Assembly (NCBI GenBank): GCA_035048485.1
Contig: CM068588.1
Span: 2,108,001 to 2,172,000, forward strand
Length of the DNA stretch: 64,000 nt
From: Pteria penguin
Lineage: Eukaryota > Mollusca > Bivalvia > Pterioida > Pteriidae
Direction of reading: 5' to 3'
Part shown: piece by piece, positions 26,801 through 41,600 of the stretch
Position numbering within the stretch: position 1 is the stretch's first letter
Layout: each line of letters opens with the position of its first letter
The notes under the pieces: generated by a model
Told to the model about the DNA's origin: nothing
Database searches by the model: none
Seen by the model: the letters and a program-made list of their open reading frames with translations, nothing else
Position numbers and translations under genes: made by a program

Positions 26801-29800
26801 GAAGTCCGGTACATGAAAAGTAAAGGAACACAAACGCGCTATATTGCAAATTTTCGGCCTCACGACCTTATCAAGTAATTTCAGAAATGACAAATACAAA
26901 GCTATGTACAATCCATGTTTACGCTCCAAAGATAAATAAGCTCTCCCTGAAGCGTGAACGTAAACATTTATTTCTCTCTTCGACCTAATCCTGGGTAGTA
27001 GCTTTTCATTCGGAACCCCTTTATAGCTGCCGTCTCTGTTGTCATGAAGTCATTGATTGCTTTAGATCAAAAGCATCCTTGTCAGAATGCTGTATTAAAG
27101 TCAATTTGTTCAATCTGTACTGGCGCTGCATCTCTATCTCAATTTGCCCAATCTGTATCGGTGCTTTAATCAGTCTAAGAGAATTTTAGCTTTAATTTTT
27201 ATCTTAATAAGATAAAGCTACTTTGGTGCCCTATTTTATTCATGATTTCTTGCAGTTTTGCTCTAATTCAATAGCATTGCAAAGTTCAATTTGCCCACTC
27301 TGTGTAGTTTCCATTTTGATATCTCTATACCCTAACATACAAGGTGGAAGGTATTTTAAGTCGGAAATTTCCTGTCTGACTGTTCCTTTCTATCTGACTG
27401 CCTGTCCTTCAGTTTTTCACGAATACTTCCTTGTCAAGTTACTGTTCTGAAAGTTTCCAAAAATTGTGCCACAAGTCAGACTGTTACCTTGTGTCAGCTG
27501 AGAGGATTGTGTAAAGTTTAGCGACTCGTATGTCGAAATATATTCAGGTCCACAACATCAAGGTCATAAAAAGATTCCAGTAGAAAGAAAATGTTCGGAG
27601 TGTTCCATAAAGCCAAGGCCACATTCTTTAATTTACACTACTGTATTGGCCAATATGTATTGTCCATTCTTGCAGTACACAGATATTTTGAATTTTTATG
27701 AACCAGTATCCTTGTATCATTCTTCTTTGAAGTATAATTATATGTGTGCATGTGCACCAGGCAGGTGGCGCCACTGTATAGGATGAATAGTTCTGGTCTG
27801 GCGTTTATAGCAATGCAGATGTAAGTACGTGTTTGTGAGGAGAAAAGGTTAGTAAATTGTGATCCTGTGTTGAATTAGAGACAACCTTATCCAATAAACA
27901 CCAGGTAGGGTAAGAATATATAGTTACACTATAAAAAGGACTGGATGAGTGGAACAAGAGCCCCGAGTGGCGATTGTGCCGAGATAGTACGCATATAGTG
28001 GTGTTGTGGTCATCCAGCATGTCCACTGATGGTCAGCTGTCATCTGTCCGGGTCCTTGTATTCACGATGGTAATCTGATCACATACATTGACCATGTTTG
28101 CGGCTTTTGTCTGGAAAATATAAGGGTTTGTGAATCAGTTCGCCATAAAACCGTGCTTATTTGTTGGTTGGTTAGATGTCAGTTGTCAGGGATTATTTTA
28201 GCGTCTGCGAAATAAAACCAATTTTCTTGGGTACCAAAGACAAACCCCCTCTCCCGGGGGAAACAAAAAAAAAAAGGGGGGGGGGGGTGTCTTAGTGTGA
28301 TCTTTTGATGAACACCACTACAGTAATATCTAGTTGAGGAAAATAATTAGAGCGCTCATGATGACCATGCATACCGTAAACCGGCCTTTAAGATTTCAAA
28401 ACTTAGGGAGCCAAGTGGCCCCTGAATCAAATTTGTCAAAATACATCTATGTTCTCTTTGGAATCAGTGTTTAGTTTTATCATGAAAGGAAACCCTGGAA
28501 AAACAAGTGTAGATTATGCAATGTTGATTGATATTGTATGTAACGCCAAGGTAATCGTTACGTAAAATAGCTCACGTTGCCGTCGATGTCGTAACGACTG
28601 AACTGTTCATAGAATGACACAGCGCTACGGCCAATATAGGCTATATATATAATATATACATGTATATCACATAAGGAAACAGGTCATCGACGTCGTGACG
28701 GCCCTCAGCCTTGTGGCTATTTGTTCATTATAAAGAGAGGCGACTAAAACATGTGACGCTATATTTATAAGTGCATCTTGTAGATAGAGGGCGAGAGCGA
28801 GAGTGATCCCTCGCCTATGTAATGACCGGTGTATATATACATTGTATGTACATTAATTGAACGTTTGCGAAGCTCATTTCCGGAAACATGATTTAAGTTA
28901 TACATTGATATTGCATCGGAAATGAGGGGTTGTTACAGGAAACGGGCACATACATACTGCACTGATTCGGTCAGTGAGGATAAGGTGCGTAACAATGTTG
29001 GGGGCTGATGTGGCGCGGTGGTAATTGATCTAGGGTCCATTTCCCGCCGGGGTCTCTTTCGTTTTTCCGTCATTTTTGTAAGAGACGGGGGGAAAAAGTT
29101 AAAAACCGAGACCCCATGTAACAGTAAATGTCGACATGTAATGAAAGGGATTGTTCGGGGTTCCATTGCATTGATGTATTATAAGGCAGTGTACCTGGCA
29201 GGTGTCGTCACCATAGAATTAAAAAAAGAAAAACAAATCAATCCAGGGGGAAATTGATCGATATATTGAAGTATAGCTTTATGACTTCTTGTATACAACA
29301 TATGACGCAGGTTGACATTTGTGTCGAAAACAAATTGTTTTTCACAAAGACTATGAATACAAAATTAACTTTATAGTGTTAAAAGCACGTGCAAGCACAT
29401 GCGCAAATTACAATACTCATTCAGATTTGATGGAACGGTGTGCTTTATAAGGGCAATGTATTCTTATGACAATACATCATTATTTATACTTGCATACTTT
29501 ATGAATCCCCTATGGATGTCATTTCATTACACATATGAAATCAGTAGCGGTTGTCTTGGTCTGTATGAGCGCATTTTCCCAGGTAACGGAATTTTGTGGA
29601 CAGTGTATAATCTCCGTTATTGTTTTACTCTGATCCATGAATATTCTATCAGGATTGTGGTAGGTAGTGTGTAGTGATCGAGGAAACCCCTGAGATGACC
29701 ACCGACCAGTGCCGTGGTAGGCATCGAGACAAAATATCTCCCCATTAACTTTAATTACCTTGGATACTGCCACAGAGCTCACAAAGTAACAGGATAAAAG

Positions 29801-32800
29801 GAGGGATGTTATAAGGGATATTTATTATTTTGGGGAAGGGGCATCGAGTGCCTCTTTGAACCAATCATTTTACGAAAAATATGCAAAAGTTCCAATTGAA
29901 GCACGTTTTTGTTTTGTCTTGTTTCTTTTCTTGCTAAGAGTCATGCTCCTGGCTTTGCTACTGTCTATACAGTAAGTACTGCTTCGGTTTTGGACGTTTA
30001 TCACGGTACAGTGACTTGCAATACAAACGGTTTTTACAATAACGTATTCAGATGAGTGTCTATAGCACCTTAGTTCAAATCAATGTAAATGTAAATAAAG
30101 GACAGCTATCGTAACCAACACAATGGAGGGCGATAACACTAAAGCTGGGATCATTCTCAGATGCCTCTCTGGGTTCCCAAGGGTTTTAGGATCATCAATT
30201 TTATTTCGTATCGTGACATAAACAGGGTACTAGTGTTTCCCGGTGTCTCCCACAAAGTGGCCTGATGGGAAATCAGGGTGTCTTGTTGACCAATTAAAGT
30301 GTTTTAATCATGTTAACTACATTGTTTTTAGAAAATGGTCAGTGCTTGACCCGATACGGCGTCTATTTCGTTCATATAAAAAAATCTGTTTTGGACATGT
30401 TCTGTCGAAATAATTCAAATAATAAGCAGAGACACATATGTGTCTGTAATAAGTAAGATGCTGTTGTTATATATTATAATGAGGCCGGTGTGGTGCTCTG
30501 TTTGTGACGGAGAGGCCCCAGTTTTCGACTCCTACCCAGGACACACCGGTATCCTGTCTTGCAAATGAGAGAGCAAAAGCTCAGCTCCCGTGTCACGGTA
30601 GCCATGGCAGGTAAAAGACCTCTGACTGCTTCGGATGGCTCCGTTGCAAAGCTTCAAATTTTTATGCAATACATCAGGCAGATGCCGTCACCATATACGT
30701 GATATATTCGTGGAGTGACGTAATAACCATTCAATCATATCATAATATCTCAAGCGCAGGTGCTTGATTATCGTTTGACAGTATGTAGGATGGGCGAACC
30801 TCGCATGCAACGAGCGTCCGGGGTCTCAAGTATCAGAAACATGTAATATCAATTTCAATAACCCCCCCCCCTTTTTTTGTCGCGAATAAATGCCTGTTAA
30901 TTGCAGAAATCGGGGTTAATGTTAGACTTTCTCAAGTCCCTCCATTATTATTATTATATCATTGTTTTATTTGATTCAACAGAAATGTATCACTAAACAG
31001 CACGAGTAAACGCTCTCTTTTTTATACTGGAAAATTAAAGATAAAATAGAGGGACTTGAGCAAGTGTAGATTAATGTGTATAAAACGAAGTGTTCAGTAC
31101 ACACAATGATGTATGGGTCCCCCTTTTCATAGCTTAGTGCGCCATAGGACGAAATGTGAATACCTTGTAGCAGAGACATATATACACATATATGTATATA
31201 TGTCTCTGCTTGTAGATAGACTCTAGATCCAACATAGAACAAATCGTCAGTTCTAGAAGTAATGCCTGATGTTACCATGGGTCATAGTATTCGTAATTAG
31301 AGTTTCACAATCGGACTTCTAGTCGGTGCAATATGCAGTAAGTTACTCGTGTCAAATCGGGTCAGAATCAGGTGGTGCAATTACATCGTAATTTACCTGC
31401 GGTGTTATGCAATGTTTGATGAGTATATAGCAATGGGGCTTTTAAGTCGGTGCAATGTTCGATAACTCGTATCGATTCGGGTCAGATAACCTGTAATCTG
31501 CTTGGGGTATTGCGAAATATTAGATAAATAATGTACTTATAGGACCTGATGAGGATTAAGAGATTAACTTTAATACTAACGAGTCTATTTTAAAGTAAAG
31601 AACAATAAAGTTGTATTTTTTAGAGTAATTACCTTCTCCATATTTTGCACCTATCTTTGGATTAGACCCAGCTTGTAGGTAATTTTTTCAAATGACCCAA
31701 ATAAAAAGGGTCCCTCTGGACATTTTATATGCGGTCATTCTATTTATAATGACCGAAATGCATGTCCGAGAGGTCAGTCACACGGACAAGTGTCAAACGA
31801 CAAATGACCCCTTAATGGCGTCGTTTGTCATAGGCATGTTACAACACTGGCTGTAAGTTGTGGGTTTACTTACACTGCATGATTATTTACTTGTGGATTC
31901 TAAATTGTAATGTACTGTGAGGAAATAATTATCCCCCCCCCACTTTTCCCCCGTCCCGTGTTAACTTAAAAGTCTCTCAGCGTAGAGTATTATAAGAATT
32001 CAATGCAAATCAACCGCAGAAAGGGAGGAATGCAGTTGTAGCTTGATTTTCTTCCTCTTTCTTGTCATGAAGGAGCATTATTCTCTCCTCAAAATATTAG
32101 CAATGACGAGAGAGATTTAATGGTTTTCATGAGGAAATGATTATTCTCATTTAGACTCTTTCATTCTTTATAAAATTTATTAAACTTCACAACTTGACAA
32201 ATGGAAAGTTGTTTCAGTTTAATGTTGCACTCGGTTTTCACCACTTAAATATGTAAATTAGGTGATATATACTGCACAATGTCCCCTTGTGGAGAACGTG
32301 TGACGTCTCACGTTTCACTCGATGACTGTTATTGTTTACAGTATATAAGTAAGCAAACACTAATATATGTGCACTCAATTTGGACGACAACGTGATTTCA
32401 AGCAACTAACATCTGTATCGCACGTGCGAACTCAGATGGAGAATTTCGGGGCTTAGATTTTGTTTGTTTTGGTTTTTTGTTTTGTTTTGTATTTTGTTTT
32501 TTTGCTATTGTTTTGAAAATCTGTGACACCCCTCCGATCTTACCAGTGTGAGTAAGTGTCTAAATTTTGTTCTCTAATTCAGAAAGTCAAGTTAATACTC
32601 AAGTGCTTTTTATCCTTCCTTTACCCCTTTTAAAACTACTGAATGTACCTCCATCCAGAGTCCCAAGTAGACAACAAACATATGTCGCCGTTTTGGCAAC
32701 TGAAGTTAGATTTTCAGTCGCCTTTTGAAAGTTTTAAATCGGTATTTTCAGTTATTTAGAATTTAATACCCCCTGTTTTACCTATTTAATTGCTGGATCT

Positions 32801-34600
32801 ATTACGTCGTACGATGCACTGAGATAGGTATTAAGTCGGGCAGGTACGAAGATTAAATTTTTTAAGATTACCCCGTTAATGTAACGCATACATAAAGGAT
32901 TCTTTGTTACTTCTTTGTTTACGTTTTGTGTCGGAGCCTTGCTGACGTCAGCTTGTGTCAACAAGTTCAGAAGTATGTAGAAACCTATAACGGAAGCGGA
33001 GGCGGAGAGGGGTTATTGCTTACAGTAGCACGGTTGTTCGAGATTCGTAGATGAATTTGATCAAGGATCACGAGAAATCGAAGGACACATAGACTTGTCT
33101 GAATTTATCCTCTTTTTTCCGTTTCGGGCATATGACAGGATTCAGTAATATAGACTTGTGTTGTAACTTGTTTTACAAAAATCAGCGTTAGCATAACTCA
33201 CTTGATGCTTTTATTTTGCCTGCCTCATTATTTGGTTAGATGAATGTTGGAGAATTACAATCTCTATTTGTTTTTAGTCGGTGGCTTTGCTATATACACA
33301 CTCTCAATACATTCACCACTTATAGGCGTTGGATGCTGGCAAGGATTGGGGTTTGGACCATTCCATTTTAAGCTAATTTTCACATAGCGACTTAAAATTG
33401 AAAATTAACCTCAGCTCTGATCACCGAAAATAGTTGTCCCCCCTCCCCCTTTTATTTGCAACACTGACATGAGGGAGATCGTGTATCGTATGACGGATGG
33501 TGGTCGTTTTACTATGAATAAGGGTTAGTCGAAAGAAGAAGCTTACTTTACAATATTCGGATTGAAGACTGAACATGAGAAAACCGACAGAATATATTTT
33601 TTTCCTTCCTTCCTTCCTTCATAAAACTTGTACTTGTTGCTTTATTTATTTCATTTAAAACAAGTAGTAGTACACAAAGAAGACCTGGTAAGATAAACTT
33701 CAATAATGAATCCCTTGACCATTATCCTTCACCCATTTGATTGTAATGTTAGACCACAACGGAGCATTTGTGCCCTATGGACATATTTCAAATTTCTTTC
33801 ATGTAGTTGTCCAGTCATGGTTTTAATCGCTGTTGTTGTGATATCGGGGTAGTAACTTTCACCGAGATATTCATTCTTATCTTAACACAAAGGGCGCTTA
33901 GCTCTGAACACAAAGGGCGCTTAGCTCTGAACACAAAGGGCGCTTAGCGCTAAGTGTACACTAGTGATGAACACAAAGGGCGCTTAGCTCTAAGTGTGCA
34001 CTAGTGATGAACACAAAGGGCGCTTAGCTCTAAGTGTGCACCAGTGATGAACACAAAGGGCGCTTAGCTCTAAGTGTACACTAGTGATGAACACAAAGGG
34101 CGCTTAACTCTAAGTGTGCACTAGTGATGAACACAAAGGGCGCTTAGCTGTAAGTGTGCGCCAGTGATGAACACAAAGGGCGCTTAGCTGTAATTTACAC
34201 TAAGCTAGTGATGGACACAAAGGGTGCTTAGCTCTAAGTGTACACTAGTGATGAACACAAAGGGCGCTTAGCTCTAAGTGTACACTAGTGATGAACACAA
34301 AGGGCGCTTAGCTCTAAGTGTACACTAGTGATGAACACAAAGGGCGCTTAGCTGTAAGTGTACTCGAGTGATAAACACAATGCACTAGTGTGGAGTGTGC
34401 CGAGCTTGAACAAAGACCTTCGTGTATACATAACGGTGTTTATACAGCTTCACAGAGTATGACGAGATGCGGGTATGTGGGATTGGAGGAGGGTAGCTTA
34501 CGGTGTAGGGAATTAAGGAGGATGTACGCCATAAAATATGTTCTCTTTGCTTATACTGGTTGCCAGTAACTTTAACAAGCAATCGTCAACTATCAGACCA

Positions 34601-34682
<82 letters not shown>

Positions 34683-37600
34683 TATCATAAGATTGCCATT
34701 TACCTAGCCGGTAGCAGAGTGGGCTTTAGTACAGCGTTGGACTCACTGTAGGTTCATTCCATGGTGGCGGAGTGGACTACAGTGCTGGCAAGATCTCGCA
34801 AGCTTCTGATCTCTTTAATGGGGTTTGTCTCCGAATAAGGCAACAGTGCTGGGTGGAAATCGCTAGCTTCTGACATCTCTTTAATTGGTTTGGTGGTTGA
34901 GTGGGCTACCTGGTCTTGCTCGCTATAAAGATCTGGCATTGCTAGTCTATTCCTTGTCAGGGGTTAGGTCTGCCAGTGTATCTACCGAAGGTCGCTGGTC
35001 TACTTCCGCTACTCCTCCATCACCGTCACAAACTCTGGTCTCAGGTGAAATAATCCTGCTGTGCCGTCAAACAACAAATAAACAAACAAAAACCAGCAGT
35101 TCATTTCTCGGTCACAAGAGGTTGGTAACCAAGATGACCTCCTGTCTCCATGTCGCGTAATGGCAGAAAGAGCTCATGAAAGTGACATTTAATCTTCTCA
35201 AATCAACCCGAATTATTTACTTATGTAATTGATAAGTAAACTAATTATAAAAGGAGAGGATGCCATCGAGACTATGGTGTCGCAGCTACGGGGGTTCTGC
35301 GTGTGACATCGTCACGGTCGTATGGACGCTTTATCCCGGACGACATCTGTGCAGACGTTTTGAACCAGGGGTCATTGTCTCTGAAAATTCACGTGTCAAG
35401 TGGAACGGAACATGTAAACAGAGACCCTGGCTGACATACGAGAAGGGCCTTTGTTTGCGTGAAGGGGTCTGCAGGTTTTATGACTATAGTCCAGTCTGCT
35501 TTGTGTAACGAAATTTGTCGAGACAACAATAGATATTGGAGTAATAGATTTAGAAATAATATATCTCTTGTTTAATATGAGCTATGTGTATTATTTAATT
35601 TCGCCTGTAAGTGTAAAAATCAGTAAAAATCATGAAAACGCTCCATGAAGAAATTTATATGCTTCAGTTGTATTTACTACGCGTACACTAGGGTGTAGAG
35701 ACATTACTGGTATTGCCTAGTTAAGTTATATTTTAACAATGCGATTAAGGCATCAAGTTCAACTCTTCATAAAGCAGTTTGCCAAGCAATCATGTTTGTT
35801 TCTCACAACCAAGGTTAGCTAGGGCGCCAGATATACACATCTCGGGTACTCCAATTGTATACGAGTCAAATGGGTTTTAACATCGGCGGGTCATCGCATT
35901 AAAATGGCCGCAAAAACTGGCAGATTGAAACAGGAATCAAAAACATTTTTCCTGTAAAAGTAGCTGAAAGCAAATTTACCAACTAGAAATTACAAGAGCA
36001 AAACTTTGTGAAAAGAAAAAAAAAAAACAGTAAAGCATTATAGATCAGTTACAGGAAAAGTAGTTGAAGAAGGAAATAATTTTTTCCTGTTAAACTACAG
36101 GATTGGTAGGAAATATGTACTATGCACTGCCTTGGAAATGGGTTTGTGATGGTAATGAAAAACAGTAACAGTAGAAAGGAGACTCATTTACTCAGTTACT
36201 GCGTGGTGGTCGGAGTTGTGGTCGTGGGGTTGGGTTGGATGGTGATGGTGGTGATGTTTCATTCAATAGTTACATATTTTGATATATTTATTGTACCTGT
36301 AAATGGCGATGGTGTGACAGCTTAATATATTCAAGGATATTTTCATTCATTGTAGGCCAAAGAAGGGAGATGGAACGTCACAAGTCATTACTGCCCGTTA
36401 GATCTGTTCTCGGGGTAAGTTTCCATTAAGTCGGTTTCCTTTGTTTGACGACCCCCAGCACCGCTAACCTGATCATTGTACAGAACATTCCGGGCGACAG
36501 CTGCGCACGTAGTCCCCATTTGATGCGGGATCATCGAAAAAAAAATCTGAAAGTATTTTACTCGATTGAATTAACGACACCCGAAAGAATGATAATGCAT
36601 GGATGGAAAGAAACCCTGACAAAAGACGCGGAAGTCAGGATCGTGCGTTATACCGTTAATTGGCACAGGGCTGGTGATTTTCCCACCAAATAAACGCCAT
36701 CTGTCGACGGTCTTGCTCTGTGTTTATTCGACCAGGAAACTTTTAGTAATTAAAGCACATTCAGTAAGGCCATAATAAAACATAAGTACACCAACGCCAG
36801 CAAGATATCATGTTTCGCTTTAGTTCATGAATAATTGCATAAGTAAAGAAAAAAAAATCCATGCACACCACACTATGCCCTCTTATCGCACGGCATCATG
36901 CCATAGTTCGATGGTGCGATTTTCTTATGCGGTTCACCTAACACGACTTGTTTAACAACAAAGCTAGCCGATAAATGTTTACAAACAATTCCCCTCATCT
37001 TAAACTCGTAAGTATATTTATATAATGGATCATGTCAAACATGTGAATGACATGGCAGGATTTCTCTTGTGTTATCGGGAATCTCTTTTGATTTTAATCA
37101 TTTAGACTGGTTGTCATCCCCGTATAGTAGATCGCCACAGATAGACATCTCTACCTGACAGGTCGCATTTCCACACAAAGGCTTTTTGACCGACTTTTTG
37201 TTGGATTGTTTTGAGGGGTGCTGATAGGCTTTACCCCTTTGTGCGCCTCGGCGATACCGAATGAAAATATTTTTATTAGGATCCTTTGAACCATATCGTC
37301 ATCTGTTTGCAAATCACTTTTCGGGGGAAGCCGATTTACATGGGGTTAAAATTAGAACTAGGGCGGCTAGTTGTTGGGTCACGTGACTTGTAGGTCTTGT
37401 GGAGAACTTTCTGTGTAATGAAACAATTGTATTCGTTCGTACATTTCTGCACCCATCTGGTGAGAGAACTTCCGATGTATTGAAAAATTGTTCTTTTTCA
37501 TAACCTTCTGTACATATCTTGTACAGGAACTTTTCATTTAACCCACAGAAAAAAACGAGTTTTTTTTTCCTCAATATATTTATGTGGCCTTTGGTTTTTC

Positions 37601-38655
37601 TTTTATGTACATAAAGGCTTTTAAGATGAAAATGGCGAATTTTAAAGCATTGGAGTAGAAGCATTTCTTGTTGGTCTGCTGATCAGGGATCTGATAGACA
37701 TTGTGTGCTGGCTATTCGGTCGTTGATCCATAAGTCTGGCGTCAACGCGTGGTTGTCAAAGTCATTCGAAAGTTTGCGAGTATGAACTTAGATCAGTCCA
37801 TGTCGATTTTCTTGTAAGGAACAAGAGAATCCCATGATTGCCCATTGGATGTTTGTCTGCAGGTCGCTTGATAGTTGTCCATAGTCGGGACGTTTGTCAG
37901 CAGGTCACGTGATAGCTGTCCATAGCCGAGATTTTTGTCAGCAGGTCACGTGATAACTGCTTATAGCAAAGATGCTGGTCAGTTGTAAGCAGGTCACGTG
38001 ATAACTGCCCATATCAAGGGTGCTGGTCAGTTGTCGGCAGGTCATGTTCTGTTGTACCACCACAATCTATAAAAGAGTTTGGGTGAAAATGTCCAAAAAG
38101 TCGAGGAAACAATTTTAAAACCACCAATGTGCTTGTTTTGTCTTAGAACTTTCCTATAATTTGGTTTGACTTTTTGATATGGCTTACTTATTCTGTTCTA
38201 TTCTATTTTATTTCATTCCGACTCGCAGATTGATTACTGTTTGATACAGTGATAAATAGCTATATCTACACTTGTTTGTCAGTTTATAATTCTCTTAGAA
38301 TATTAATATACATGATTTGGTAATTTGTATTCCATGGTCGTCTCGTCAACATATTTACATGTATGATTTGCAGAAGGAAATAACTCGACTATGACGTTTT
38401 GCTCATTTTTCATCCGTGGGGAATTCTAATATCTCGATTTAACTTGTTGAACGTGTCGATAGGTCAAGGGAAGCTACAGGGCATGTGATAGGGGACGTCC
38501 ATGGTATACATAATGAATTCATAGAACGAGTTTTAACAGTGATGTGTTCATTTGCATCTTGCATAATTTGACATGTATGATAGCGAATAAAGATTGGGCT
38601 TTGTTCTTGAACAACAAGGAAATTAAAATGATCTGCTGTTTAGTGGCAACACGTC

Positions 38656-38690
<35 letters not shown>

Positions 38691-41600
38691 AGGTGTGTGT
38701 GAGGAGTGTAGTCATTTATTTCCAACAGGCTCAAAAACGTTTATGCCCCGCCATTGTTATAGATATACAGCGTAGATTATATCCGTCCGTACGTAGTGTT
38801 TAGTAATAAAAATATCTAAATATAAGGCATCAGAGAACCTCAAAACAATGAAACTGGGGAGTGGTGTACATAGGGACATCCGACATACTGGAGGCATAAT
38901 ACAGTTATAGGAGGAAAGTGTTTTGGACATTCAGACATAAACAGTTATAGGAAAAGAGGTTTTAGACATTCAGACATACAGTTATAGAAAGAAAGTTTCG
39001 GACATTCAGACATACAGAAATAGGAAGAGAGGTTTCGAACAATGAGACATACAGTTATTATTTATAATAGGAAGAGAGGTTTCGGACATACAGTTATAGA
39101 AAGAAAGGTTTCGGAATTCAGACATGCAGCTATAGGAAAAGAGGTTTCGGACATTCAGACATACAGGCATAGGAAGAGAGGTCTCTTACAATCAGACATA
39201 CAGTTATATGAAGTGAGGTCTCGGACATTCAGACATACACTCATAGGAAGAGAGGTTTCGGACATTCAGGCATACAGTTATAGGAAAGAGAAATTTTTGG
39301 ACATTCAGGCAGGTAACAAATACAATTCATATCAATGCGGAAATACAGAAAGACTGGGTTTGGTACAGGCATACGGTGAGACTGGGGTTATTACAAACAA
39401 CACAGAAAGCACAAAACAATGTACATACATGTACATACATAATGAAAGACTTGGATTAGTACAGACAACATACAAAACACAATCCAATGTAGATACATGT
39501 ACAGATATACTCAGGCATAAGACAAGGCTAGGGTAAGTGCAGGCAACACATACAGCACATAATAATGTAGGTGCATGTATAGACATACAAAGACATATTG
39601 AAATATCGGGATCAGTAAAGGCGACGCAGAGAGCACACGCCGATATAGAAACATATATAAACATAAACAGATATACAGAAAGACCGGTGTTAGTGAAGGC
39701 AACGCAAAGAGCACATGCCAATAAACATACAGAGACATACAGATGGACCGGTGTTGGTAAAGACAACGCAAAGAGCACATACCAATAAACATATCCACAC
39801 ATATAGAAAGACCGGTGTTAGTAAAGACAACGCAAAGAGCACATGCCAATAAACATACACACACATACAGAAAAACCGGTGTTAGTAAAGACACTGCAAA
39901 AACACATACCAATATTGAAACATGTACCGACATAGACAGACATACAGAAAGACTAGAGTTAGTACCGACATAAACAGACATACAGAAAGACTAGAGTTAG
40001 TACCGACATAGACAGACATACAGAAAGACTAGAGTTAGTACAGACATAGACAGGCATACAGAAAGACTAGAGTTAGTACAGACATAGACAGACATACAGA
40101 AAGTTAGTACAGACATAGACAGACATACAGAAAGACTAGAGTTAGTACCGACATAGACAGACATACAGAAAGACTAGAGTTAGTACAGACATAGACAGAC
40201 ATACAGAAAGACTAGAGTTAGTACAGACATACAGAAAGACTAGAGTTAGTACAGACATGTAGAAAAAAATCAAATTATATCAGAGAAGACTTACTTATGG
40301 TTAATGTGGATGTACTCGTGATGGGGACAGAGATCGTCAGTAAGTACTTTGTTATACAGACGCCTTGTTTGATTTGCAGACAGTCTGGCGTTAAACCGAT
40401 TGACATGTAATAAAAAAGTGGTGATTTGTAGATAAAGTTTAGCTAGGAGGTTTTGGCAGATTGGAGTAATTTCGTTGTTTTATCCATCATACGAACATGT
40501 GGTGTTTGTATGTAACACACACCAGGTGACGATCACCTGCAATCTGTATAGAGTATGGCAGAGCTTAATTAGTCCATAGAATTATTAGATGAGGGACGTA
40601 AAGCTGCCATGATCCAGTATCGAAAAATAAAAATCGCTGATAGATTGAAAATTTATATGTACATGTTCATGTAGTTGTTTTGATCTGACGTTTCAGACTA
40701 AGAGTTATGCATGCTTTGCGTACAAATCAAAGCCGTGAAAAAATTACATTGCAGGACTAGACCATTCAGTTTCGACTTGTTCCTTTTTATAATCGGGTTT
40801 GACATGTTCCTTTTTAACACAGCCCTTATCTTTCCGTATCTCGTGGTTCACGTATAAAAAGTATGGTCATTAGACACATATGTAAGTGTTCAGAAAGAAT
40901 TCCTTTTGTGTATGTACGAAGCCCGTCGACGTACGAGTTGAAGTAACTCGGTACAGAAAAAAAACCCCTACAGTATGCCAGTCCTTTATGTATGCCAATC
41001 CCACAGTATGCCAATCCTACATGTATGCCAATCCTACCATATGCCAATCTTATATCTATGCCACTTTTTCTGTATGCCAATCAGGATGGCCAATATCGAA
41101 AATGATGTGAGTATATGCTATGCCTTATTTGCGCGTATGTACTAAACAGTATCCTCAAACATCGGACTGTCTGACAAACAAATTACCCACTTGACAACTG
41201 TCATATTACGGAGTTCTATATTCAGGGCAGACATGGTGTCGTCATCGTTAAATATATTGCATAACCTACTTTTTGAACTTTATTTTTAGCAATGGGTTTT
41301 CCTTGGAATTTACGTGACCCAATTCACCTATCGTGTGATGTTGGAGTCACCATTACTTCCTTCATCTAGATAGTCCTAGGAAATAGTGCGCATTGTTAGT
41401 AACAGTGTTATACGGTATTCGTTCTAGTATACTTGACTTATTGATGTCCTGGTTTTACGGATATGATGAAACTGTAAAAACCAAGGTAACGTGTCACCAT
41501 AGACATGACACGTAAAAGATCCCTCATTGAATCGGATTCTATTGGTCCGTTGCATGAATCTAAATTTCTGTGAAATGCCATGCGAAAACGCCAACACAAT

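Larger units (their letters stand above)
22964..36355 (+). other. IPPK intron 6
   Basis: A 13.4-kb intron. Several open frames of 80-141 codons occur (for example 24630-25055 and 26501-26878), but they have no recognisable domain and no matching splice context. The content is MITEs, SINEs, three micro-palindromes, a dispersed repeat (25845-26160), a 40-bp minisatellite and an (AT)n tract. Much of 26.2-28.9 kb and 31.3-33.8 kb shows nothing I can name. Confidence 0.75.

Noticed and set aside
26501..26878. 125-codon open frame in IPPK intron 6
   Set aside because: No recognisable domain or splice context. The duplicated KIRYFIRFEK-type text near its end comes from a short local repeat (GATTCGATATTTTATAA).
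33884..34380. CRISPR-like array
   Set aside because: Units are contiguous tandem copies without unique spacers, and the host is an animal.
34560..34751. Open frame rich in Ile-Tyr repeats
   Set aside because: Direct translation of the (AT)n microsatellite.
35260..35508. Cys-rich 82-codon open frame
   Set aside because: No signal peptide and no recognisable cysteine framework, and it lies in an intron. I could not support a secreted peptide.
36445..36693. 82-codon open frame right after IPPK exon 7
   Set aside because: It begins in the intron after a strong GTAAGT donor and has no similarity to IPPK or other families that I recognise.
39042..39981. Long open frames (up to 164 codons) on both strands
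   Set aside because: They are made of the minisatellite unit read in frame; there is no domain, and both strands are open for the same reason.
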